33,960 bases of DNA from Segetibacter koreensis DSM 18137 (lineage in GTDB: Bacteria; Bacteroidota; Bacteroidia; Chitinophagales; Chitinophagaceae). The stretch is taken from NCBI RefSeq assembly GCF_000374045.1, contig NZ_KB893340.1:1-33960 (forward strand), given 5' to 3'. Made by a program: the position numbers and the translations under genes. Below the pieces are notes generated by a model, which made no database searches, had not been told where the DNA came from, and worked only from the letters and a program-made list of their open reading frames with translations. Positions 9,016 through 16,345 of the stretch are shown piece after piece (position 1 is the stretch's first letter; each line of letters begins with the position of its first letter).

Positions 9016-9942
9016 ATGAACAGACGTGTACTACTAAAAGCTTTGGGAGTGACAACAGCAGGAGCTTTTTTGCCTCGTTTTAGCGAAGCGCAAGAGACTC
9101 CATCCATTAATAATTCTTTTACCTATTGCCTTAATATGGCAACTATCCGCGGACACAATCTTGGTTTTGTAAAGGAGCTTGAAGTAGCATCAAATGCAGG
9201 TTTCAAATCTGTTGAAATATGGATTGACACTTTACAAACATTTTTAAAAAATGGAGGAACGATAAAAGAAGCAAAAAAAAGAGTGGACGACTTAGGCATT
9301 AAAGTAGAAAATGCAATTGGATTTGCAGAATGGATTGTAGATGACGATGCTAAACGTACTGCAGGCCTTGAGCAAATGAAAAGGGAAATGGAAATACTTG
9401 CTCAACTCGGCTGTAAACGAACGGCTGCCCCACCCATAGGTGCAACAAACACTGCCATACTTGATTTAAAAAAAGTAGCAGAACGATACAAAGCGGTACT
9501 GGAACTGGGAAAAACAACAGGCGTTATACCACAACTTGAAATGTGGGGGTTTTCAAAAAATCTGAGCCGTGTCAGCGAGGTAGTGTACGTAGCCTTAGAA
9601 AGCGGAGAACCCACAGCAAAAGTTCTGCTCGATGTATTTCACCTCTATAAAGGCGGTACCGATATTGACACGCTCCCATTAATGAGTACCTCTGCTATTG
9701 AAATTCTTCACGTTAACGATTATCCGGCAAATGTACCAGCTGCCACTATTACCGATGCTGACCGCACATTCCCGGGCGATGGGGTAGCACCTGTAAAACG
9801 AATTTTACAAATTCTCAAAAATCCTGAAAGACCGCTTATTATTTCATGTGAGGTGTTCAACAAAAATTATTACAGTAAAGATGCGTTGATAGTAGCCAAA
9901 ACAGCTCTATCTAAAATGAAGGAGGTGACTGAAGGTATTTAA
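9016..9942 (+). CDS. Sugar phosphate isomerase/epimerase-like TIM-barrel protein, Tat-exported
   Basis: The 308-aa product starts MNRRVLLKALGVTTAGAFLP, a Tat signal with a probable cleavage after SEAQ (about residue 26). The rest is a xylose-isomerase-like TIM barrel (PF01261). It has the expected metal-site acidic and His residues: Glu175 (QLEMWG), Asp206 and His209 (LLDVFHLYKGG), His232 (LHVNDYP) and Glu279 (ISCEVF). Bacteroidota encode many such exported epimerase-like proteins, often in carbohydrate or inositol-type catabolism. No sugar genes flank this one, so the substrate is open. It is convergent with the TPR gene and ends before a shared bidirectional terminator. Confidence 0.85.
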   Translation: MNRRVLLKALGVTTAGAFLPRFSEAQETPSINNSFTYCLNMATIRGHNLGFVKELEVASNAGFKSVEIWIDTLQTFLKNGGTIKEAKKRVDDLGIKVENAIGFAEWIVDDDAKRTAGLEQMKREMEILAQLGCKRTAAPPIGATNTAILDLKKVAERYKAVLELGKTTGVIPQLEMWGFSKNLSRVSEVVYVALESGEPTAKVLLDVFHLYKGGTDIDTLPLMSTSAIEILHVNDYPANVPAATITDADRTFPGDGVAPVKRILQILKNPERPLIISCEVFNKNYYSKDALIVAKTALSKMKEVTEGI

Positions 9943-10012
9943 GAAGCAGTTATAATCAATTTAGACTTTTTTTCCAATTACCATCCATTCTCTCGTTACG
10001 ATAAAAGAGTAA

Positions 10013-10052
10013 GCATAAAAAAAGCTATCCTTTCAGATAGCTTTTTTTATGC
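10013..10052. terminator. Bidirectional terminator between convergent genes
   Basis: A perfect 17-bp inverted repeat, GCATAAAAAAAGCTATC (10013-10029) with its complement at 10036-10052 and a CTTTCA loop. It has A7 on one side and T7 on the other, so it can terminate both the TIM-barrel gene (+) and the TPR gene (-). Confidence 0.9.
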
Positions 10053-10069
10053 GCTTTTATAACTAATTT

Positions 10070-11380
10070 TTAAAACTTGCCGTGCATGCTATCATAAAAC
10101 TTGCTCTTAGCATCGTACTTATCATAGTTTTTAGGATTTAACAATTTGGTCCTGTCTCTTTTATAAATATAAAGGTTGTATAATAGGTCAGCAGCTTTTC
10201 CTACAACATTCTTTTCTGTATTAGTGCGATTAGCCTTTGAAGCTAAAGTGTTATACGATTTTTCTAACCATGTTATGCTATTATCTGCTGCAGAGTCAGC
10301 TTGTTTATCAGCAAGTGCTCTTTTAGATTTAATAGCCGTAGTAACACCTTTTATTTTACGAGCAGAATCGGCTGCATCTTCAAATAAAGTATAAGCTGCA
10401 ATGCCCGCATTATAACTTGACAATCCATTAGCTGTGTCTAAATCCGCTGCTTTCGAAAAGGCGTAAAAAGCCTTGCTTGTATATTGTGAGCGCTGGGAAG
10501 GATCAAGATCTTTTATTTTCTTGTTGTTTATAAAATAGTCTCCATAATCTAAATAACCTTTAGCATCAATGGTCTTTGCAGCATCTGCATCTTCAAACTT
10601 TTTAACCATGTCTTCCAACGGAGCATTATCTGTAGTATTTGCAAACTCGAGATCCTTCCACATTGTGTTGTTAGGGTATACTTCTTTTGCAAGTGCTAAA
10701 TATTTTTTAAACTCCTCCTGGTTATTATTGTTCAGGTAATATTTAGTTAGAAAATCATATATCCCCTCATAATCTTTTCCACCTATTTTACGATCAGCTA
10801 TTTTGCTGTAATATTTTGCAGCGTCGTCATTTTTCTTCGCATTTTGCGCAGTTACTCCTGCATATAGATACGAGGTAGTGTCAAAAGCTGAAGTTGTCCA
10901 TTTTCTTGATGTAAGGATGTCACCCAACTCGACTACATCTTTAAACTTTGCAAAAGAAGAGTCCCAGTTTTTTTCATTATAGTATTTCACACCGGCACTA
11001 AAAAGTGAACTGTACGCGCTATTTACGCCGGCATAGCGGTCTTCTTTTATTTTGGCTTCATTGGGCTCAAGTTCAAGATATTTTTTTAATGCCTGTAAAG
11101 CTTCAACATCTGCTGTAGGATATTTTGCTTTTAATGCTTCATTACCCGCAATTGTTCCTAGTACTTCGGTTTTTAATAAATATGTTTCTGCCTTACCTTC
11201 TGCTTTTGGGTCGGCAAGCACTTTATCTAACTGTGTTTTTGCTTCTTCAAGTTTTGTTTGTCCTGCATTTCCTGGCACCTGAGCCAAAACCAACGCATCG
11301 CGCACTTTTTTATAATCCTGTGCTTTAGCTCCCGCACCTACAGCAAACAATAGCAAAAAACCAATCGTAATTTTTTTCAT
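10070..11380 (-). CDS. Exported tetratricopeptide-repeat protein downstream of gyrA
   Basis: The 436-aa protein has a clear Sec signal peptide (MKKITIGFLLLFAVGAGAKA, cut near AQ at 20-21). It is then almost wholly helical, with TPR-like pairs such as 'AKTQLDKVLADP', 'ALKKYLELEPNEA', 'SSLFSAGVKYYNEKNWDSS' and 'AKYYSKIADR'. TPR proteins are scaffolds; the location is probably the periplasm or inner face of the outer membrane. No enzymatic motif was seen. It starts 27 bases downstream of the gyrA stop on the same strand with no terminator between, so it is probably co-transcribed with gyrA. This may be a positional rather than a functional link. The unit ends at the bidirectional hairpin 10013-10052. 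Confidence 0.85.
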   Translation of the reverse strand: MKKITIGFLLLFAVGAGAKAQDYKKVRDALVLAQVPGNAGQTKLEEAKTQLDKVLADPKAEGKAETYLLKTEVLGTIAGNEALKAKYPTADVEALQALKKYLELEPNEAKIKEDRYAGVNSAYSSLFSAGVKYYNEKNWDSSFAKFKDVVELGDILTSRKWTTSAFDTTSYLYAGVTAQNAKKNDDAAKYYSKIADRKIGGKDYEGIYDFLTKYYLNNNNQEEFKKYLALAKEVYPNNTMWKDLEFANTTDNAPLEDMVKKFEDADAAKTIDAKGYLDYGDYFINNKKIKDLDPSQRSQYTSKAFYAFSKAADLDTANGLSSYNAGIAAYTLFEDAADSARKIKGVTTAIKSKRALADKQADSAADNSITWLEKSYNTLASKANRTNTEKNVVGKAADLLYNLYIYKRDRTKLLNPKNYDKYDAKSKFYDSMHGKF

Positions 11381-11407
11381 TTTTTATCTGTTTTAGTATT
11401 TGTTTAA

Positions 11408-14077
11408 TCATTGATCGTTGTCTTCCTGGTCGTTTTCTAAGGTCTCATTTGAGATTTCACTTTCTGAAGAGTTATCTGCAATACTATTATTTGCATCGAT
11501 TCCGCTATCTCCTTCTGCTGTTTCTGTCTCAGTCTCTATTTTTTCTATTGCTTCGTTTTCTGCTTCTATGGAAGCTTCGGTTAGTACAATTGCCTCTTCC
11601 TGTTCCTGAATTTTAGAAATAGCAGCTATCTGATCTCCTTCATCAATTCTTATCAGTTTTACACCCTGTGTCGCCCGGCCAGCCTCTCTGATGTCTGCTA
11701 CGCTTGTTCTAATGGTAATCCCTGATTTACAAGTGATTACAAGGTCTTCTTTACCATTTACATCAAGTATTCCTACAAGGCTTCCTGTTTTTTCTGTTAC
11801 GTTAATGGTTTTAACACCTTTTCCACCCCTATTCGTTATTCTGTATTCATCTACCGGTGTTCGTTTACCAAACCCATTTTCGCTCACCACTAGGATATTT
11901 CGGCTGACGTCGTCTTTATTTACACAAACCATACCAATTACTTCATCTGTAGCATCATCCAGGTCAATTCCAAATACACCTATTGCACCACGGCCGGTAG
12001 AACGAACCTTCTCTTCCGGAAAACGAATGGCCCGGCCTGATTTGACAGCCAGCATTACTTCACAGTCCCCGTCAGTCATTCGGGCTTCCAGTAGCTGGTC
12101 ACCTTCGTTAATATTAATGGCATTTATACCATTTGCGCGCGGCCTGCTAAAGTCTTCTAACTGCGTTTTTTTGATTATTCCTTTTTTTGTGCAGAGAAGA
12201 ATATAATGCTTATTAATATATTCCTTATCTGAAAAATCTTTTACATCTATAATTGCTCTTATTTTATCATCTCCCGGCAATTGCATCAGGTTTTGTATTG
12301 CACGTCCTTTTGCGTTTTTATCTCCTTCGGGCACTTCATATACTTTCAACCAAAAACATCTTCCCTTTTCGGTGAAGAACAATAAGGTATGATGGGTGGA
12401 TGCTACAAACAGATGCTCTACAAAATCTTCATCTCTTGTGCGGCTGCCCATCGATCCTCGACCTCCCCTCTTCTGCTGCCGATATTCGTCTGACGACGTT
12501 CTTTTAATGTAACCAAAATGTGAAATAGTTATTATAACATCTTCTTCTTCAATGAGATCTTCAATTCTCATCTCCTTAGATAAGTAAGATATTTCGGTCT
12601 TTCTTGCATCGCCAAATTTTTCTTTTACCTCCAATAATTCTGTCTTTATTAGTTCATATCGCAGCAACTCACTTGCTAATAACTCCTGTAATCCGGCAAT
12701 GATTTTCATTAAATTGTCATATTCTTCCTTAATTTTTTCGCGCTCCATTCCGGTCAGTCTCTGTAAGCGTAGCTCAAGGATTGCTTTTGCCTGTATTTCA
12801 TCTATTCCCCATCCCGCATTTATTAAGTTTTCTTTAGCAATATCAGGTGTAGATGAGTTACGAATCAAAGCAATTACTTCATCAAGATGGTCAAGCGCTA
12901 TGAGATAACCTTGCAAAATGTGTGCTCGTTCCTGTGCCTTTCTTAACTCGAACTGTGCCCTGCGTATCACCACTTCCATCCTGAAATCAACGAACTCTAC
13001 TATGAGTTCCTTAAGGTTCATCGTTTTAGGACGTCCTTTGGTTAGAGCGACGTTATTAATACCATAACTGGTTTGCAGCTCAGTATATTTAAACAACTGG
13101 TTGATAACTACGTTAGCTACCCCATCACGCTTCAAATCGACTACAATACGGGTACCCTCGCGTTTGTTACTTTCATTATTTACATGAGCAATACCTTCAA
13201 TTGTTTTATCGTTAACTAGCTGACCTATTTTATCTGTCAGCATATCCCGGTTAACCTGGTATGGAGTTTCTGTTATAATAATGGTCTCCCTGCCGCTTGC
13301 CTTTGTTTCAACATGGCATTTTCCACGCAGCACTACCCTTCCCCGGCCAGTAAGCATACCCTGCTTCACACCTTCCATTCCATATATAACGCCGCCTGTA
13401 GGAAAATCAGGTGCCTTTACATGCACCATCAGTTCTTCAATACTTATTTCTTTATTGTCAATATAAGCTATACATCCGTCTACCACTTCCGAAAGGTTGT
13501 GAGGCAGCATATTTGTAGCCATGCCTACAGCAATGCCGCTACTTCCGTTTACCAATAACTGCGGTATGCGCGTGGGCAACACTACAGGCTCCTGTAAACT
13601 GTCATCAAAGTTCAATTGAAAATCTACTGTATCTTTCTCTATGTCATCCAGCATGCTCTCCGCTATCCGTTGCAATCGCACCTCTGTATAACGCATAGCT
13701 GCGGGTGGGTCTCCATCCTGGTTTCCAAAGTTACCCTGGCCGTCGACCATTATATACCGCATTGTCCAATCCTGCGCCATACGGACCAGCGTATCATAAA
13801 TAGAGGCATCACCATGAGGATGATATTTTCCCATCACTTCACCTACAATACGTGCCGATTTTTTATAGGGCCTGTTACTGTAGTTCGACAACTCATTCAT
13901 CGCATATAATACGCGGCGATGAACAGGTTTAAATCCATCACGGGCGTCAGGCAAAGCGCGGCCTACAATAACAGACATTGAATAATCAATGTACGCTGTC
14001 TTCATTTGCTCTTCAATATTTACCTGTATTACACGATCATTATCGCTCGTCTCAAGAGGTTGTATATTATCTTCCAT
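11408..14077 (-). CDS. gyrA: DNA gyrase subunit A
   Basis: GyrA is the breakage-reunion subunit that introduces negative supercoils with GyrB. The 889-aa protein carries the catalytic Tyr130 (AAMRYTEVRL), the winged-helix/tower region, a GyrA-box-like QQKRGGRGS motif at the start of the beta-pinwheel domain and its repeated 'GRA/GKG' blades. It ends in a long acidic tail rich in Glu, Asp and Ser (about 830-889). In the quinolone-resistance region HPHGDASIYD the residue equal to E. coli Ser83 is Ala91, while the Asp87 equivalent (Asp95) is kept. Gyrase is favoured over ParC because of the QKRGGRG box. Expression likely starts from a TACATTTG box about 54 bases upstream, and the TPR gene follows. 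Confidence 0.96.
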   Translation of the reverse strand: MEDNIQPLETSDNDRVIQVNIEEQMKTAYIDYSMSVIVGRALPDARDGFKPVHRRVLYAMNELSNYSNRPYKKSARIVGEVMGKYHPHGDASIYDTLVRMAQDWTMRYIMVDGQGNFGNQDGDPPAAMRYTEVRLQRIAESMLDDIEKDTVDFQLNFDDSLQEPVVLPTRIPQLLVNGSSGIAVGMATNMLPHNLSEVVDGCIAYIDNKEISIEELMVHVKAPDFPTGGVIYGMEGVKQGMLTGRGRVVLRGKCHVETKASGRETIIITETPYQVNRDMLTDKIGQLVNDKTIEGIAHVNNESNKREGTRIVVDLKRDGVANVVINQLFKYTELQTSYGINNVALTKGRPKTMNLKELIVEFVDFRMEVVIRRAQFELRKAQERAHILQGYLIALDHLDEVIALIRNSSTPDIAKENLINAGWGIDEIQAKAILELRLQRLTGMEREKIKEEYDNLMKIIAGLQELLASELLRYELIKTELLEVKEKFGDARKTEISYLSKEMRIEDLIEEEDVIITISHFGYIKRTSSDEYRQQKRGGRGSMGSRTRDEDFVEHLFVASTHHTLLFFTEKGRCFWLKVYEVPEGDKNAKGRAIQNLMQLPGDDKIRAIIDVKDFSDKEYINKHYILLCTKKGIIKKTQLEDFSRPRANGINAININEGDQLLEARMTDGDCEVMLAVKSGRAIRFPEEKVRSTGRGAIGVFGIDLDDATDEVIGMVCVNKDDVSRNILVVSENGFGKRTPVDEYRITNRGGKGVKTINVTEKTGSLVGILDVNGKEDLVITCKSGITIRTSVADIREAGRATQGVKLIRIDEGDQIAAISKIQEQEEAIVLTEASIEAENEAIEKIETETETAEGDSGIDANNSIADNSSESEISNETLENDQEDNDQ

Positions 14078-14130
14078 TTATTTAAAAAAACCCTTTTTTA
14101 AAGATTGATTTAAAACTATTTAAGGGTTTG

Positions 14131-14138
14131 CAAATGTA
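14131..14138 (-). promoter_or_regulatory. -7 promoter element of gyrA
   Basis: Minus-strand TACATTTG matches TAnnTTTG exactly and is followed by GC, as is common in this group. It gives a leader of about 48 bases before the gyrA ATG. Confidence 0.6.
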
Positions 14139-14411
14139 ACTTTTTTAACCAAGAAAAAAGGTTAATAACTGTTGATTTTAAAGGGCTTCACAGACAAGCA
14201 AGCAGGATTTGTATTAAGCTAAGAAGACTCAATTATAGAATTTGTCTATAATTTCTATAATCACAGTTATTCTTCGAATTATTTTTTCTTTGTTACAGCA
14301 TTTAAATGATAATCAAAATCCGACACTCCCTTGTACCGTAATTCTCTATTGAGGCTTTTCACAATCTTTTATAACTCATACAGAAAATGAATAAAGAGCG
14401 AGCTCCTCACA

Positions 14412-14419
14412 TATCTTTG
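14412..14419 (+). promoter_or_regulatory. -7 promoter element of lysC
   Basis: TATCTTTG fits TAnnTTTG exactly and is followed by CACC. It places transcription start near 14426. The in-frame ATG at 14387 therefore lies upstream of the transcript, and the start at 14459 is favoured. Confidence 0.6.
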
Positions 14420-14458
14420 CACCCTCATTTTACATTTTACAATTTACAATACCAACGT

Positions 14459-15715
14459 ATGAAGGTTTTTAAGTTTGGGGGAGCAAGTCTGAGTAGTGTT
14501 GAAAGAATACGAAATGTGGCTGATATTTTATCATTATATACAAAAGAACATGTAATAGTCATTATGTCGGCAATGGGTAAAACTACCAACGCCTTAGAAA
14601 AAGTGGTGGAAGCCTTTTATAGTGGGAATAAGGAAGAAGCGCTTCGATTATTTCAATTGATTAAACAAAGTCATCTAACAACCGCGAAATATTTGCTGGT
14701 AACTTCTTATAACGCTACCCTAGAAGACTTAAATGCTTTCTTTACTGAAGTCGAGTGGCTGTTGCATGACAAAGCTGTACAATCATTTGATTATTATTAT
14801 GACCAGGTCGTGTGTTGCGGCGAATTGCTGAGCAGCAGAATTGTAAGTGCGTATTTGAATGAAAAGGGTATCACAAACCGGTGGTTCGATGTAAGAGACA
14901 TTATCAGAACAGATAATAATTTTCGGGAGGCAAATATTGACTGGCCGGCTACAAAAGAAAATTTAATACGTTCAAATATTCAAAATAATCCCGGGATTTA
15001 TATTACTCAAGGTTTTATCGGATCAACTGATCAAAACGAAAGTACCACTCTTGGGCGCGAAGGAAGTGACTATACTGCCGCCGTTTTTGCTAACATTCTT
15101 GATGCAGATGATCTCACCATTTGGAAAGATGTTGAAGGTGTAATGAGTGCTGATCCAAAGTTGTTTCCCTCAGCTTCTTTAATAAACCAGCTAAGCTTTA
15201 GCGAGGTGATAGAAATGGCGTTTTACGGCGCACAAGTCATACATCCTAAAACAATAAAGCCATTACAGAATAAAAAAATTCCGCTGCATGTAAAAAGTTT
15301 TCTTGACCCTTCTTTGCCTGGAACTGTCATTAGTGATAAATCAAGCAAAAACTTGCCCCCGGTTATTGTAATTAAAGCTAACCAGGTGTTGATTCACTTG
15401 CAAAGCAAGGATTTCTCATTTGTCGGCGAAAGACTTATGAGTACACTTTACCAGTTATTTGCAGAATTGAATATAAAACCTAATCTTATTCAGACAGCAG
15501 CTATCAATTTGCAGGTATGTTTCGATGACAGGCAAGATAAGATTGAACATTTAGCACAGATGGCCAGCGAGATATTTGATGTACAACTCGAAAAGAATCT
15601 AACATTATTAACTATAAGACATTTTACTGAAGATCTATTAGCAAACATGCTTCATGAAAAAGATGTAGTTTTGATGCAGAAAAACAAGGAAACTGTACAA
15701 GCGCTCTACAGATAA
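14459..15715 (+). CDS. lysC: Aspartate kinase (monofunctional)
   Basis: Aspartokinase phosphorylates L-aspartate with ATP, the entry to lysine, threonine, methionine and diaminopimelate synthesis. From ATG 14459 the product is 418 aa. It begins MKVFKFGGASLSSVERI, the phosphate-binding KFGG motif expected at the extreme N-terminus. The catalytic-region motif is TLGREGSDYTAAVFA, a Bacteroidota variant of GRGGSDTTA. The region WKDVEGVMSADPKL binds nucleotide and substrate. The last ~120 residues form the ACT-type regulatory part. A longer frame begins at 14387, but its first 24 residues are unlike the family and the promoter box lies inside it, so the shorter start is preferred. No homoserine dehydrogenase domain is fused. 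Confidence 0.9.
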   Translation: MKVFKFGGASLSSVERIRNVADILSLYTKEHVIVIMSAMGKTTNALEKVVEAFYSGNKEEALRLFQLIKQSHLTTAKYLLVTSYNATLEDLNAFFTEVEWLLHDKAVQSFDYYYDQVVCCGELLSSRIVSAYLNEKGITNRWFDVRDIIRTDNNFREANIDWPATKENLIRSNIQNNPGIYITQGFIGSTDQNESTTLGREGSDYTAAVFANILDADDLTIWKDVEGVMSADPKLFPSASLINQLSFSEVIEMAFYGAQVIHPKTIKPLQNKKIPLHVKSFLDPSLPGTVISDKSSKNLPPVIVIKANQVLIHLQSKDFSFVGERLMSTLYQLFAELNIKPNLIQTAAINLQVCFDDRQDKIEHLAQMASEIFDVQLEKNLTLLTIRHFTEDLLANMLHEKDVVLMQKNKETVQALYR

Positions 15716-15815
15716 AACAATAATAACAATCTTCTTTGATTACTTTTTAAAAAGAATTTTGCAATCGCGATTTCTTTTACCTAAAAGCTATTAGCCGTAT
15801 GTATCTAACCATCTC

Positions 15816-15980
15816 CTACATTTCTATTTGAGCATTTGCACCCGCTGCTCTTAAATATTCTTTTAGTGTAATTTTACCTTCCATTAGTAAATTGTGCAGG
15901 TAAGAATTGTGAACTTTTGTCTTTTTTAGTTTATTAACAAAGTCTTTGTCAAAAATCAATTTTTTGATAAGTGCTTTCAT
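15816..15980 (-). CDS. Uncharacterised 54-aa basic peptide
   Basis: From the ATG at 15978-15980 the product is 54 aa. It begins with a strongly basic amphipathic stretch (MKALIKKLIFDKDFVNKLKK), continues with HNSYLHNLLMEGKITLKEYL and ends in RAAGANAQIEM. It has no Cys, no signal peptide and no membrane span. An A-rich leader (AAAAAAAATTAAAACT) directly before this ATG, usual for translated Bacteroidota genes, favours it over an in-frame ATG at 16067, whose extra 29 residues look non-coding. The basic front and short Ala/Gly-rich end are reminiscent of a precursor peptide with leader and core, but no modification or export gene is adjacent. It lies between lysC and mutS, convergent with lysC. 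Function not recognised. Confidence 0.5.
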   Translation of the reverse strand: MKALIKKLIFDKDFVNKLKKTKVHNSYLHNLLMEGKITLKEYLRAAGANAQIEM

Positions 15981-16345
15981 AGTTTTAATTTTTTTTATGT
16001 AAATACTTGCATTCGTAGCTCTTAATATTAAGAACGTGGAAAGCGATTTGTTGGTATTCGAGAACAAGCAACGTAAGAGATAATCTGGCAGGCGATCGAA
16101 AAAATTGTAGTAAAAAGAACTTCTTATATTTTTATTTCGGTTACTATAAGAAATTGTTTTGCCGAGTTGTTCAGCAAAACTAAACCATTTTTTATGTTTT
16201 TTCTTTATTGTAAGTTACATAATCATTAACAAACTTTGTCGAAGTCGGCTTAAATGTTCCACTTCCCTCCTTCTTCATCACCAGTTATTCACATTGCTGA
16301 TAACCTAACTATTCTTTTACCAACAAAGCCGTTATTTTTGTCTCA
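15981..16345. other. Intergenic region between the 54-aa peptide gene and mutS
   Basis: No further gene is seen. It contains a 7-bp inverted repeat (GTTTTGC at 16156-16162 with GCAAAAC at 16174-16180) of unknown role, and the mutS promoter box at its right end. Confidence 0.45.
16333..16340 (+). promoter_or_regulatory. -7 promoter element of mutS
   Basis: TATTTTTG fits TAnnTTTG exactly but ends only 5 bases before the first ATG (16346). A transcript from here would be leaderless for that ATG, or have about a 30-base leader for the in-frame ATG at 16376. Confidence 0.5.

Larger units (their letters stand above)
14078..14458. other. Divergent regulatory region between gyrA and lysC
   Basis: No gene is supported here. 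It contains the gyrA and lysC -7 boxes and an AT-rich inverted repeat (AATTATAGA at 14231-14239 with TCTATAATT at 14245-14253, loop ATTTG) of unknown role midway between them. Confidence 0.5.

Noticed and set aside
16156-16180. GTTTTGC/GCAAAAC inverted repeat upstream of mutS as a terminator or operator
   Set aside because: Only 7-bp arms with an 11-base loop and no T run. It is not distinctive enough to assign a role.
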